A stretch of DNA of 64,000 nt from Rhizobium sp. CF122 (GTDB lineage Bacteria > Pseudomonadota > Alphaproteobacteria > Rhizobiales > Rhizobiaceae): the NCBI RefSeq assembly GCF_000282035.1, contig NZ_AKKA01000069.1:1-64000 (forward strand), read 5' to 3'. The position numbers were made by a program, and so were the translations under genes. Positions within the stretch are counted from its first letter, which is position 1, and every line of letters begins with the position of its first letter. The notes under the pieces are model-generated. The model made no database searches. It had not been told where the DNA came from and was given only the letters and a program-made list of their open reading frames with translations. Shown piece by piece: positions 36,117-45,424 of the stretch.

Positions 36117-38360
36117 ATGCGTTCCGTCGTCTCTTTCAACGAAAGCTGGAGTTTTCACGAGGGTTTCGGCCGGCGTTTGCTCGAGGACTTCGATGGCACG
36201 GCGACCGTCAGCCTGCCTCATACGGCCGTTGAACTGCCGTTCAACTACTTCGATGAGAAAAGCTATCAGCGGGCATTCACCTATCAGAAGATCCTGCGCT
36301 GGATGCCGGAGTTTGAGGGCCGCGAGGTCTCGCTCGTCTTCGACGCAGCCATGGCCGATGCCGTCGTCTACCTGAACGGCGAAGAGGTCATCGCTCACAA
36401 GGATGGCTACACGCCGTTCGAAGCACGCCTCACCGACCGGTTGGCCGTGGGCGACAATCTGATCACCGTAAAAATCGACGGTAGCGAAAATCCAGCGATT
36501 CCACCCTTCGGCGGCCGCATCGACTACCTGACCTATGCCGGCATCTACCGTGACGTCTGGCTGAAGGTCACAGATCCGCTCTCGGTTGGCAACCTGAAGA
36601 TCGAAACCCACAACGTGCTGGCAGAGGAAAAGTCGGCAAGTGTGCGCGTCGATCTTGCCAATCCGCAGCAGCTTGCGTTCCTGGGCTCGGTATCCGCGTC
36701 GCTGAAGGATGCCGACGGACGCCTGCTTGCCACGGCTTCCGCGGAGACGACCGGTGAAGACCTGACGCTCTCCTTCGGTAGCCTCACCGGAATTTCCCTC
36801 TGGGATATCGCCAATCCCGCGCTTTACGAATTGACCGTCGAATTGAAGACAAGCCATGGCTCCGACCGCGTCTCGTCGCATTTCGGCTTCCGCACCGCGG
36901 AATTCACGCCCGAAGGCTTTATGCTCAACGGCCGATCGTTGAAGCTGCGCGGCCTCAATCGTCACCAGGCATTCCCCTATGTCGGCTATGCAGCAGGGAG
37001 ATCGGCCCAGGAGCGCGATGCCGACATCATGAAGTCGGTGCTGAAGTGCAATATCGTCCGCACGTCGCATTATCCGCAATCGAAGTGGTTCCTCGACCGG
37101 TGCGATCGCATCGGTCTCTTGGTTTTCGAGGAAATTCCAGGTTGGCAGCATATCGGCGACGAGGAGTGGCAGCAGGAATCGATCCGCAATGTCCGGCGGA
37201 TGATCGAACGCGACTGGAACCACCCCTCGATCATCATCTGGGGCGTTCGCATCAACGAGTCGCAGGACAGCCATGACTTCTATGTCGAGACCAACCGGCT
37301 TGCCCGTGAACTCGATCCGACGCGCCAGACCGGCGGCGTCCGCTACATAACCGACAGCGAGCTGCTCGAAGACGTCTACACGATGAACGACTTCATCCTC
37401 GGCAACGAGGAACTGCCCGGCAACAACCGCCCGCGCACGGCGCTTCGCCCACAGCAGGAATCCACCGGCCTGTCGTACAAGGTGCCGTACATGATCACCG
37501 AGTTTGGTGGCCACATGTATCCCACCAAGATCTACGACCAGGAAGCCCGGCAGGCCGAGCATGTCCGCCGGCATCTCGAGGTGCTGAACGCCGCCTACGG
37601 CGATCCTGACATCGCGGGTGCGATCGGTTGGTGCATGTTCGACTACAACACCCACAAGGACTTCGGCTCCGGCGACCGGATCTGCTACCACGGCGTCATG
37701 GACATGTTCCGCGAGCCGAAGTTTGCGGCCTATGTCTATGCAAGCCAATGCGATCCCTCCGAAGAGATCGTCATGAAGCCGGTCACGTTCTGGGCTCGCG
37801 GCGAGCGCAACATCGGCGGTGTGCTGCCACTGATCGTCCTGACCAACTGCGACGAGGTCGAGCTGCGCTACGGCTCAGTGACCAAGCGGATCGGTCCCGA
37901 CCGCGAGAACTACCCGCACCTGCCGCACCCGCCCGTCGTTCTCGACCACCGTCATTTCACGCCGGATGAGCTTGGCACTTGGGGCCTTGAATGGATCGAC
38001 GGCGAATTCACCGGCTACATTGACGGCGAACCTGTCGCCAGGTTGACGCTTGTCGCAGACCCGCTGCCGACGACGCTGCAGGTCGTTGCCGACAGCACGA
38101 CGCTGAAGGCGCGCGAGCGCGACGCGACCCGCGTCGTCATTCGCGCGCTTGATCAACAGGGCCAGCGCTTGCCCTTCATAAATGACAGTGTGACCCTGCA
38201 CGTCGACGGGCCCGCAAAGATTGTTGGTCCAGTATCGGTTCCGCTGCAGGGCGGCACGGCCGGTTTCTGGTTGGAAGCGATCGGACTGACGGGCGCAATC
38301 AGCGTGCAGGTAAGCAGCAGCCGCTTCCCTGATGTCAAGGTCGAACTGACGGCGGTTTGA
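36117..38360 (+). CDS. Glycoside hydrolase family 2 protein
   Basis: This 747-residue cytosolic enzyme should cleave a beta-galactoside, beta-glucuronide or similar. An N-terminal sugar-binding jelly roll (residues 1-150, GGRIDYLTYAGIYRDVWL), an immunoglobulin-like domain, a TIM barrel and a C-terminal beta domain are in the GH2 order. The acid/base is Glu381 in WGVRINES and the nucleophile Glu462 in MITEFGGH. No signal peptide is visible. The ATG 36117 is preceded by GGGAGC. It ends the operon, so the glycoside is probably imported by a transporter not present here. Confidence 0.93.
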   Translation: MRSVVSFNESWSFHEGFGRRLLEDFDGTATVSLPHTAVELPFNYFDEKSYQRAFTYQKILRWMPEFEGREVSLVFDAAMADAVVYLNGEEVIAHKDGYTPFEARLTDRLAVGDNLITVKIDGSENPAIPPFGGRIDYLTYAGIYRDVWLKVTDPLSVGNLKIETHNVLAEEKSASVRVDLANPQQLAFLGSVSASLKDADGRLLATASAETTGEDLTLSFGSLTGISLWDIANPALYELTVELKTSHGSDRVSSHFGFRTAEFTPEGFMLNGRSLKLRGLNRHQAFPYVGYAAGRSAQERDADIMKSVLKCNIVRTSHYPQSKWFLDRCDRIGLLVFEEIPGWQHIGDEEWQQESIRNVRRMIERDWNHPSIIIWGVRINESQDSHDFYVETNRLARELDPTRQTGGVRYITDSELLEDVYTMNDFILGNEELPGNNRPRTALRPQQESTGLSYKVPYMITEFGGHMYPTKIYDQEARQAEHVRRHLEVLNAAYGDPDIAGAIGWCMFDYNTHKDFGSGDRICYHGVMDMFREPKFAAYVYASQCDPSEEIVMKPVTFWARGERNIGGVLPLIVLTNCDEVELRYGSVTKRIGPDRENYPHLPHPPVVLDHRHFTPDELGTWGLEWIDGEFTGYIDGEPVARLTLVADPLPTTLQVVADSTTLKARERDATRVVIRALDQQGQRLPFINDSVTLHVDGPAKIVGPVSVPLQGGTAGFWLEAIGLTGAISVQVSSSRFPDVKVELTAV

Positions 38361-38412
38361 GCATATTGCAGCCACGCCCAATCCTTCTGGCAGGGCGTGC
38401 CGTGTATCCGGA

Positions 38413-38739
38413 CTATGCCGGTTGCACCGATCGCACCGTGCCGTTGTTGTCGACGATGCACGAGAACTTCTTGCCGCCGGCATCGAGGTCGACGCCAAAG
38501 GTGCCGTCAGGCAACTGGCGGGAAGCGGTCGGCAATACCTTGGCGTTCGGACCGGCAACTCCAGCCGCGGAATTGGCGCAAAGCAGCTGCAGATCCGCCG
38601 GGGCAGTCTGCAGCGTGGTGCGTGCCATGCTTTCAGGCGCTGGCGGCGTCGGCGGCGTGCAGGCGCCAAGGAGCGCCGCGCTTGTTATTGCCGTTATTGC
38701 GCGGCCGATTGAAATTCCCCTCACGATGTTCTGCCCCAA
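38413..38739 (-). CDS. Small putative lipoprotein
   Basis: The 108-residue protein has a signal peptide ending in a lipobox-like ALLGAC, a proline-rich linker (TPPTPPAPES) and a small domain with two cysteines (LLCANS, FSCIVD). No family was recognised. It converges on the GH2 gene and lies upstream of nothing obvious. Outer- or inner-membrane anchoring in the periplasm is expected. Confidence 0.65.
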   Translation of the reverse strand: MGQNIVRGISIGRAITAITSAALLGACTPPTPPAPESMARTTLQTAPADLQLLCANSAAGVAGPNAKVLPTASRQLPDGTFGVDLDAGGKKFSCIVDNNGTVRSVQPA

Positions 38740-38798
38740 AATCCTGTCCCCCGACTAGCGTTATTTACTCCATCTCCGGCGCTGTGCCGGGCCCATTG

Positions 38799-39497
38799 TC
38801 AGACGCCCTTGTAGAGCGCTGCACCCTGCATCAGCACGATCACCTTGGCGCCGATCTTGATCCGCGACTCGAGATCCACGATGTCGTCATTGTTCATGCG
38901 GATGCAGCCGGAAGAGACGTCGAGACCGATGGTCCAAGGTTCTGCGGTCCCGTGGATACGATAGATCGTGTCCTGGTCGCCTTCGTAGAGATAGAGCGCC
39001 CTGGCACCCAGCGGATTTTCCGGTCCGCCCGGCATTCCGTCCTTCCACTTTGCCGCGTTCGGGTCGCGCGCCACCATCTCGGCCGGCGGCGTCCAGGTCG
39101 GCCACTCCGCGGTCCGGCCGACGCGCACGATCCCGGCCCATCCGAAGCCTTCGCGTCCGACGCCGATGCCGTAGCGGATAGCCTGGCCGCCAGGCTGGAC
39201 GAGATAGAGGAAATGCTGGTTGCCATCGATGATGATTGTTCCCGGCGGCTCGGCCGTTCGGAAGGGAACGGGCTGTCTCCGGAATGCTTCCGGCGGCTGA
39301 TTGTTGCGCGCGTAGTATTGGCGCGCCTTCTTCTTGTCGTAGTCGACCCAGGTGTGCGTCTTCGAATCGTAGATCTGGGTCTGCGCCCAGGCAGCAAGCG
39401 GGCCAACACACACGGCGACCGCGATCAAGGCCAAGGTCAGCTTACGTGCACGTCCGACCTCTCTCACCTTCGCCGGAAGTCTATTGCTTTCCGTCAT
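38799..39497 (-). CDS. L,D-transpeptidase (YkuD/ErfK family)
   Basis: The 232-residue periplasmic enzyme cross-links peptidoglycan or attaches proteins to it. A signal peptide (LTLALIAVAVCVGPLAAWA) is followed by the YkuD domain with the motif HGTAEPW...SSGCIRM, in which Cys198 is the catalytic nucleophile. The preceding residues TIIIDGNQHFLYLVQPGGQAIRYGIGVGR are typical. Its ATG overlaps the stop of the binding-protein gene by four bases (ATGA), an unusual partnership. Confidence 0.92.
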   Translation of the reverse strand: MTESNRLPAKVREVGRARKLTLALIAVAVCVGPLAAWAQTQIYDSKTHTWVDYDKKKARQYYARNNQPPEAFRRQPVPFRTAEPPGTIIIDGNQHFLYLVQPGGQAIRYGIGVGREGFGWAGIVRVGRTAEWPTWTPPAEMVARDPNAAKWKDGMPGGPENPLGARALYLYEGDQDTIYRIHGTAEPWTIGLDVSSGCIRMNNDDIVDLESRIKIGAKVIVLMQGAALYKGV

Positions 39498-40456
39498 TTG
39501 CTAGCCCACCCATCTACGCGCTTTGCGTTGTCGGCGACCCATTTTGTCGCGTATTCGAGTGGCGGTATACGCTCGACTTCGAGCGCATAGCTCATCGCCG
39601 TCGCTTCCTCTGGCGACAGATCGACATTTTCCAGGAACGCGGCGATATCCGGGTGCTTCTTCTCGAAAGCCGCTGCATATCCGATGCGGAAATTGGCCGC
39701 GTCCCAGGCCGTCGATGCCGAGGACTTGGTGATCCAAAGCGGATCGTTGGGACCGACGAGCTTCCACTTGCTGGCATCATGCGCAGGCTCGGCAAGGCGG
39801 ACGATCTTGTGCAGGTCGAAGATGAAATGTGGTGCGTAGCAGGCAAAGACCAGCGGCTGGTTCGTCGCAATGGCAATGTCCAGCCCGGCCATCGCGACTT
39901 CCTCTTCCGACTCGACCAGCGTCAGGTTTTTCGCATAGCCGTAGGTATTCGCCCGGACCCGCTCGATCCCTGTCGAAGACCATGTGGGCGCGCCGAGCCA
40001 CATCTCGCCTTTACCGTCACCATCGGTATCGAGAATCTTCGTCTTTTCCGGATCGCTAAGATCCGCGATCGTCTTCAGGCCCTTCTCCGCGGCAGCCGGC
40101 GTCGTGCAGATGCCCTGCCAAGCCGGCACTCCATGCTTGGCGAGAACGACGACGCCCTTTTCCGTAACGAACCGCTTGATGACATCTTCGAGGTTGGGCT
40201 GCCAGACCTCCGGATGGATGTCGACTGTGCCTTTCTCCAGGCCGTTGAAAGCAAGCAGCGTTCCAAGCTCCTGCACATCGGCATTGAGCCCGAACTCCTT
40301 GGCGATGCCGACCTTGAGGATATTTGCCGTCGCCTGTCCGGAAGGCCAGTTCGGCATCGCGATTACGAGGTCGGCGGAAAAGGCAGCGCTGCTCATTGCA
40401 AGCGTTGCGGCGAAGACGGATGAAAAGAGCCCTGAATATGCTACGCGCTTCGCCAT
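39494..40456 (-). CDS. Glycine betaine/choline-type ABC substrate-binding protein (OpuAC family)
   Basis: The 320-residue periplasmic protein has a signal peptide (SVFAATLAMSSAAFSA) and the OpuAC-type core (IAMPNWPSGQATANILK, GTVDIHPEVWQPNLED, GAPTWSSTGIERV, VFACYAPHFIFDLHKIV) with the aromatic residues that usually cage quaternary amines. No permease or ATPase gene is adjacent, so it is an orphan or serves a transporter elsewhere. ATG 40456 places the signal peptide at the N-terminus. It is upstream of and overlaps the L,D-transpeptidase gene. Confidence 0.85.
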   Translation of the reverse strand: MAKRVAYSGLFSSVFAATLAMSSAAFSADLVIAMPNWPSGQATANILKVGIAKEFGLNADVQELGTLLAFNGLEKGTVDIHPEVWQPNLEDVIKRFVTEKGVVVLAKHGVPAWQGICTTPAAAEKGLKTIADLSDPEKTKILDTDGDGKGEMWLGAPTWSSTGIERVRANTYGYAKNLTLVESEEEVAMAGLDIAIATNQPLVFACYAPHFIFDLHKIVRLAEPAHDASKWKLVGPNDPLWITKSSASTAWDAANFRIGYAAAFEKKHPDIAAFLENVDLSPEEATAMSYALEVERIPPLEYATKWVADNAKRVDGWASK

Positions 40457-40569
40457 GCCTGTCCCCCAAACATGCGATATAGGATCGTAGATATGCACGT
40501 CACACTTTGCACGCGAAGATGCATAAAGCTTTCACATCCGTCAAGTCGAGTTGACGTTCCCGGCTGCGC

Positions 40570-41214
40570 CTACGGGAGGCAGTTTTCGTCTGCCCAAGCC
40601 TTGGCGCGCGCAGCCATTGTGGCGAGATGATCAGCAACAGCGAAACCGGAAATCTTCTTCCGCGGAGCAAGATCGTGGTCGCCATCCTCGAGCCAAAAGA
40701 CTGATATTGCGGAAGAAAGCGGATAGGTCGTCACCTCTTCACGCGTGCCGAATTCGTCGCGCGTCCCCTGGCAGATAAGCGTCGGCGTGCGCAGGTTCGC
40801 CAGATGCGCCGTGCGCAACTGTTGCGGCTTGCCGGGTGGATGGAAGGGGTAGCCAAGGCACAATAATCCACGGATCGTCCCCTGCTCGTGGAGCTCGTCC
40901 GCCACCATGCTTGCCACTCGTCCACCCATGGATTTGCCACCGATAATGAACGGACCCGAACTCGCGAGTGCCTTTACCGCCTCCCTATATTCGGGGATTA
41001 GAGTCTCGGCCTTCGGTGGTGGCTTTCGCGCATCGGACGTCCGGCGTGCAGCCATGTAAGCGAACTCAAAACGCGCAACACGGAACCCGGCCGCCGCAAG
41101 CGCGTCTGCGGCAGCTGTCATGGATTTCGAGTCCATCGGCGCGCCGGCACCGTGGGCAAGCATGATGGTGGCTGATGGATTGTCCGGGCCGGTGATCAGG
41201 AACTTCTCGCTCAT
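40570..41214 (-). CDS. Alpha/beta-hydrolase (KANL3/Tex30-like)
   Basis: The 214-residue cytosolic hydrolase has an oxyanion HGAGAPMDS segment, the nucleophile elbow GGKSMGGR, an acid in GTRDEFG and the catalytic histidine in DGDHDL. This belongs to the small Tex30/KANL3-type hydrolases of unknown substrate. ATG 41214 is chosen so that the protein begins at MSEKF; the extra upstream residues of the frame lack support. It is followed by a spacer and the binding-protein gene on the same strand, but co-transcription is uncertain. Confidence 0.82.
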   Translation of the reverse strand: MSEKFLITGPDNPSATIMLAHGAGAPMDSKSMTAAADALAAAGFRVARFEFAYMAARRTSDARKPPPKAETLIPEYREAVKALASSGPFIIGGKSMGGRVASMVADELHEQGTIRGLLCLGYPFHPPGKPQQLRTAHLANLRTPTLICQGTRDEFGTREEVTTYPLSSAISVFWLEDGDHDLAPRKKISGFAVADHLATMAARAKAWADENCLP

Positions 41215-41274
41215 TACGATGTCATAGCGCAATGAGCGAATTCCGACCATATCGTACGGGCGGGGCAGATGCGA

Positions 41275-41472
41275 TCAGTGGAATCTCGGCATGTCTGGAA
41301 GGGCCGAGAATTCTTCGCTGATCATTTCGCTCAGGGCGACCAATATTTCTTTGCGGGAGAATCCCGAACGCTCGAGCTCATCGATCATTTGCCCGAGATC
41401 CAATTCGAGCTGACCGCGACAGCACGCCACCCGATCGGCAGAAACGAGGAGAATTTCTTCAAGAATCAGCAT
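41275..41472 (-). CDS. Small hypothetical protein, 65 residues
   Basis: ATG 41472 has TAGGAG eight bases upstream. The product is acidic and mostly helical, with SGFSRKEILVALSEMISEEF near the C-terminus, a pattern seen in small conserved rhizobial proteins, but no family was recognised. The open frame extends upstream to 41670 without a ribosome site. Two cysteines are adjacent (ACCRG). Confidence 0.55.
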   Translation of the reverse strand: MLILEEILLVSADRVACCRGQLELDLGQMIDELERSGFSRKEILVALSEMISEEFSALPDMPRFH

Positions 41473-41887
41473 CGCTTCGCTCCTATTTAGGGAAGCAACC
41501 TGCGACCGTGCTAAATGTTCCAACCACGCCCAACAACATTTCCCGCCTCGCCAACCGCGGGGATTCATTACCAATACATCGGATATCGACTGAAACTCTG
41601 CACAAAAACCCCATAACGGCCAGTGGTTATCCTTGGGCAGTTGAATCTTTACGCCGTCAGCGGATGCCACTCCCCGTGACGCACCGGCGGCTAATGCTGC
41701 GCTTGCTCGGTGACCCGTGGCCCCACCTCGCAGATTTACTCATGGAAACCTTTGCGCCGCAAATCAAAAAGCCGGCCTCTTAGAGTAGATCAACGATTTA
41801 TATTGCAACCACCTGAGTTAGGAGATTTAATATATAATTGAATACGCATACAAGACTGAGCAACGGAACAGTCTGAGGGGGCCTGCA
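41473..41887. other. Intergenic region upstream of the CadC-like gene
   Basis: This 415-base spacer has no supported gene. At 41820-41850 it becomes strongly AT-rich (TTAATATATAATTG), a likely -10 region for the gene at 41888. A frame at 41508-41783 lacks a ribosome site and was not accepted. Confidence 0.45.
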
Positions 41888-43696
41888 ATGCAAAGTTCCC
41901 GAGCAAGCAGGGATGGGGCTGCCAATCCCACGATCAATGAAATACGTGATCAAATCGAGCGCATCCTTTCTAGTGGCGAGTTTCACGCCCCCGACCGGGG
42001 CCGGCGATTTCTCGAATTCATTGTCGAGGAGACCCTTTCGGGTCGTGCAGACTACCTGAAGGCATACACAATTGCACAAGAGGTCTTCGCGCGAGACACA
42101 TCCTTCGACGCTCAGAATGATCCGGTCGTCAGGATCGAGGCAGGCCGGATCCGTAGGGCGCTCGAACGCTACTATCTGGTCGCCGGTCACGCCGACAGCA
42201 TCGTCGTTACGATACCCAAAGGCGGATATGTACCATCCTTCGACTACGCCGAAGGCGCCTGCGGGGCTGCTGTTCAAGCGGTATCGACCCCGAGCCCGCC
42301 TCCTGAACGGGATCCGACAAAACCAGCGCCGGCCCCTACGCGATCCTCTCCTGCACGCTACCGACGCTGGATCTGGTATGGCATAGCCGTGTCTGCGGCA
42401 ATTATTGGGATCATAGGTTTCCTCGATGCGCCGCGGCTTTCCGTTACCTCCCCGCGGCCCCTGTCCTCATCTGCTGTTTCAAGCGACGGCACTCAGCCCA
42501 GGATCATGGTCGAGCCGTTCCAGAACGTTCCTGGCAAGGCTGCCTCGGTAGACATCGCACAAGGCCTGACAGACGAAATTGTTGGGCAACTCACGAAGTT
42601 CAAGGAGATCGTCGTGATCGCCCCCCGAACACAGCAGGAACTTCAGGCGGCGGAAGGACCATGGTTTGCACTGCAGGGAAGCGTCCGGCTCGAAGCGGAT
42701 AAAATGCGGCTGATCGCGCGGCTGATCCGCCACGCGGACGGTGCCGTCATCTGGGCGGACGACTATGATGCGGACCTCGGCGAGCGTAACCTGCTTGAGG
42801 TGGAGACCGACGTTGCGCAGCGCATTGCCACGACCATTGCCCAACCATACGGTATCGCCTTTCAGCCTTATGTCAGCAAAATCGCCAAGCCGGACAGCGG
42901 CGATTGGGAAGCTTATACATGTACGCTGTCATACTACGCATATCGAGCCGAACTCGATCCGCAGATGCATACGGCGGTAAGAGATTGTCTGAAGGAAGCA
43001 ATCAGACGGCTTCCAACCAATTCTACCTATTGGGCTTTGCTATCGCTGATCTATCTCGATGAGGTGAGGTTCCAATACCAGCTCAGAGCCCAGCCTTCGC
43101 CACGACCACTGGAGCTCGCGGCAGACGCAGCCAAACGGGCGGTGGATCTTGACCCCCAGAACGCACGTGCATTGCAGGCGCTGATGCTCGCCAGCTTCTT
43201 CAGCAACAACGTGGACGCTGCGCTGAGAGCGGGAGCTGCCGCCTATGCGATCAACCCCAATGATACGGAGGTTGCGGGCGAATATGGTTTCCGTCTCGCA
43301 ATGTCCGGAAAGTGGGACACAGGCTGCGAATTGATCTCCGGCGCCATCAGCAGAAATCCCGGCCCGAGAGGATACTACGAGGTCGGTATGGCGCTATGTG
43401 CCTATATGAGGGGAGACAATCAAGCAGCTGAGCTTTGGGCCCGCATGGCCGACTTGAAATACAATCCCATGCACCATCTCGTTCTGCTGGCCATCCTCGG
43501 CTCATCAGGCAAGCTTGATGAAGCGCGTAGCGAGCAGGACTGGCTCCAGACGAACGCCCCGGTGCTAATGGAGAACATCCGCAAGGAAGTAGCATTGCGT
43601 CTCCGCCGCGCGGTCGACCAGGAGCGCTTCCTCGACGGCCTGCGCGCCTCCGGCATCGCGATCCCTCCTGCCGATGGCATGATCGGCAGCCAATAG
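41888..43696 (+). CDS. Membrane-bound one-component regulator, CadC-like, with TolB-like and TPR domains
   Basis: The 602-residue protein is of the kind often mislabelled adenylate cyclase in rhizobia. Residues 15-115 form a DNA-binding-like helical/winged domain (FLEFIVEETLSG, NDPVVRIEAGRIRRALERYY), a proline-rich linker precedes one membrane helix (WYGIAVSAAIIGIIGFL, about 160-180), and the periplasmic part has a TolB-N/FlgO-like domain (IMVEPFQNVPG...GLTDEIVGQLTKF) followed by TPR-like helices. No cyclase motif is present. The likely role is a membrane-anchored transcription factor sensing an envelope signal. Target unknown. Confidence 0.78.
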   Translation: MQSSRASRDGAANPTINEIRDQIERILSSGEFHAPDRGRRFLEFIVEETLSGRADYLKAYTIAQEVFARDTSFDAQNDPVVRIEAGRIRRALERYYLVAGHADSIVVTIPKGGYVPSFDYAEGACGAAVQAVSTPSPPPERDPTKPAPAPTRSSPARYRRWIWYGIAVSAAIIGIIGFLDAPRLSVTSPRPLSSSAVSSDGTQPRIMVEPFQNVPGKAASVDIAQGLTDEIVGQLTKFKEIVVIAPRTQQELQAAEGPWFALQGSVRLEADKMRLIARLIRHADGAVIWADDYDADLGERNLLEVETDVAQRIATTIAQPYGIAFQPYVSKIAKPDSGDWEAYTCTLSYYAYRAELDPQMHTAVRDCLKEAIRRLPTNSTYWALLSLIYLDEVRFQYQLRAQPSPRPLELAADAAKRAVDLDPQNARALQALMLASFFSNNVDAALRAGAAAYAINPNDTEVAGEYGFRLAMSGKWDTGCELISGAISRNPGPRGYYEVGMALCAYMRGDNQAAELWARMADLKYNPMHHLVLLAILGSSGKLDEARSEQDWLQTNAPVLMENIRKEVALRLRRAVDQERFLDGLRASGIAIPPADGMIGSQ

Positions 43697-43798
43697 GTCG
43701 CGACGTAGCATACCGTATGCTACCCCATCCGACGCGTATTTTACTGCCTTAACGCCCGTACTCACCCTATCCTTTGGAAAACTTTGGAGGACATGGCG

Positions 43799-44260
43799 AT
43801 GACTGCAAGCGAGACCCCTCAGTCGATGACCAGCGCCGAAGATCTGCGCAAGCGTGCACTTGAACTTCAGCTCGCGGAAATGGAACGCGACGAAAAGATA
43901 AAGGCTCGCGAGGCGACGAAACACTCTGAGTTCATCGAGGATTTTTTTCAGAAGCACATTGGCGAGACAGAACGCGCGGTCATCAAGCGCCTCGTGATGA
44001 AGGCCGCAGCAGACGGAAAATACGAGGCAATGGTCTACAGCTTCCCGTCCAGCCTCTGCTCGGACAGCGGTCGAGCCATCAACAACAACCTGCCCGGTTG
44101 GCAGAATACCCTGCAGGGCAAGGCCAAGGAACTCTTCGATCTCTTCGAAACGCTCGCCAAACCCCAGGGCTACGGCCTGAAAGCGATGATCATCAATTTC
44201 CCCGGCGGTATTCCCGGCGACGTCGGCTTCTTCCTAACCTGGGAGCCACCCGTCGAATAA
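43799..44260 (+). CDS. Hypothetical cytosolic protein
   Basis: The 153-residue protein starts at ATG 43799 with GGAGG eight bases upstream; an ATG six bases earlier is too close to that site. The first 60 residues are charged and helical (coiled coil likely); the second half contains VYSFPSSLCSDSGRAINN and a C-terminal IINFPGGIPGDVGFFLTW. I do not recognise a family. It follows the CadC-like gene on the same strand after about 100 bases. Confidence 0.7.
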   Translation: MTASETPQSMTSAEDLRKRALELQLAEMERDEKIKAREATKHSEFIEDFFQKHIGETERAVIKRLVMKAAADGKYEAMVYSFPSSLCSDSGRAINNNLPGWQNTLQGKAKELFDLFETLAKPQGYGLKAMIINFPGGIPGDVGFFLTWEPPVE

Positions 44261-44454
44261 GGGTCGGAAAGGCACCTGATAGCGGATGGACACCCGGCAT
44301 GCCCGGGAGGTTTGTCATGAACGGCTCGAGGGATGGCGAGAGCCCTACCCTCGTTAAGCTGGCAGGAAAATCATCGGCGCACAGCGATGCTCCAGGCTTA
44401 TAATGGCCGCGCGTTGACACGCGGCACATCGGTTGCTGTGCGGGTTATTGAGCG

Positions 44455-45390
44455 TTAGTCGCGCACGATCGTCCAGTTATCGTCCGGATTAAATTCCTTG
44501 ATGGTTGACACCCGCTGCTGTGTTTCGGGTCCCAGATCCCGCTGATAAACGATATTCGCGCCGTTGATGATGAACGTCTGAAGCCCCGTCACGCGATACG
44601 TCACCGGCCACGCGATCAACGCAAATCCGCCCGTCATATTGCCATTGACGATGTAGCTCTGCTTGCCGCCAATGACGTTGGACCCCTGGGCAGTCAGGAT
44701 GCGGTAGCGATATCCATAATACCCTTCACCGCGCTTGGCCCTGCCGAAAGCCGCAGTCTCTATCAGATGCCCGGCCGGGCTCTCCTCATCGAACAAACCG
44801 GGCTCCCAATACAAGCCATCCCGCTTGCCGGGACTGCTGATCAGCCGCTGAGCGAACTCGTAGACACCATCCTCGTCCTCGTCGATTTGAGCATACTGAT
44901 ACTGGGCATTCACGTAATCATGCATGGTCTGGATCGTCGCAAGCTCGTTTTGACCGACCCTTCGGTTGACGATCTCCTGCAGCCCGACTTCCGTGTCGAA
45001 TGCCCATTTTCCGTCCTTGTTTTTGGACAGGGGGAAAGGCAGCGGCCACAGGACATCTCCCACCAGTATCACCTTGCGATCGTCGAGGTCCTGCAATTGC
45101 AGTTGCCGCCCGGCACCCTCGCGGATCAATCCGTAGCTTATCATCGCCTCGCTGCTGGACCGCAACTTGACAGCGTTCAGACCGAGTAGGCTTGCCAAGC
45201 CATCAACATCATTGGCGCTCAGCACGGTCTTGAGCCGTTCAAGCGCCGCCGAAGGGTCATCGAATGACGGCGGCGTACCAGCCTGGAATTCCTGAAGATC
45301 CGTCTGGGTCTGCGACATCGATGGGGCTGCCCACGCCAGGGAGAGAGCCGTTCCGAGCAACAGCGGGATCAATTTCAACTGTGGTCTCAT
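44455..45390 (-). CDS. DUF2950 domain secreted protein
   Basis: The 311-residue product has a signal peptide (LIPLLLGTALSLAWAAPSMS) and the DUF2950 pattern: DPSAALERLKTVLSANDVDGL, VGQNELATIQTMHDYVNAQYQYA, DGLYWEP, GYYGYRYRILTAQG and GGFALIAWPVTYRVTG. The family is periplasmic and of unknown function. It is the last of three minus-strand genes (coiled-coil protein, DUF3300, DUF2950), a pairing often seen for these two domains. Confidence 0.88.
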   Translation of the reverse strand: MRPQLKLIPLLLGTALSLAWAAPSMSQTQTDLQEFQAGTPPSFDDPSAALERLKTVLSANDVDGLASLLGLNAVKLRSSSEAMISYGLIREGAGRQLQLQDLDDRKVILVGDVLWPLPFPLSKNKDGKWAFDTEVGLQEIVNRRVGQNELATIQTMHDYVNAQYQYAQIDEDEDGVYEFAQRLISSPGKRDGLYWEPGLFDEESPAGHLIETAAFGRAKRGEGYYGYRYRILTAQGSNVIGGKQSYIVNGNMTGGFALIAWPVTYRVTGLQTFIINGANIVYQRDLGPETQQRVSTIKEFNPDDNWTIVRD

Positions 45391-45424
45391 GGTTTATCTC
45401 CGGAAATCTGAATAGCTGGACACC

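Noticed and set aside
40539..40556. CGTCAA/TTGACG hairpin between the binding-protein and hydrolase genes
   Set aside because: The stem has only six base pairs and no T-run, so a terminator call is not supported.
41508..41783. 91-residue plus-strand frame
   Set aside because: It has no ribosome site, no recognisable motif and lies in the AT-rich promoter region of the CadC-like gene.
41888..43696. Adenylate cyclase annotation
   Set aside because: None of the class III metal or transition-state motifs is present; domains fit a membrane regulator with TolB-like and TPR parts.
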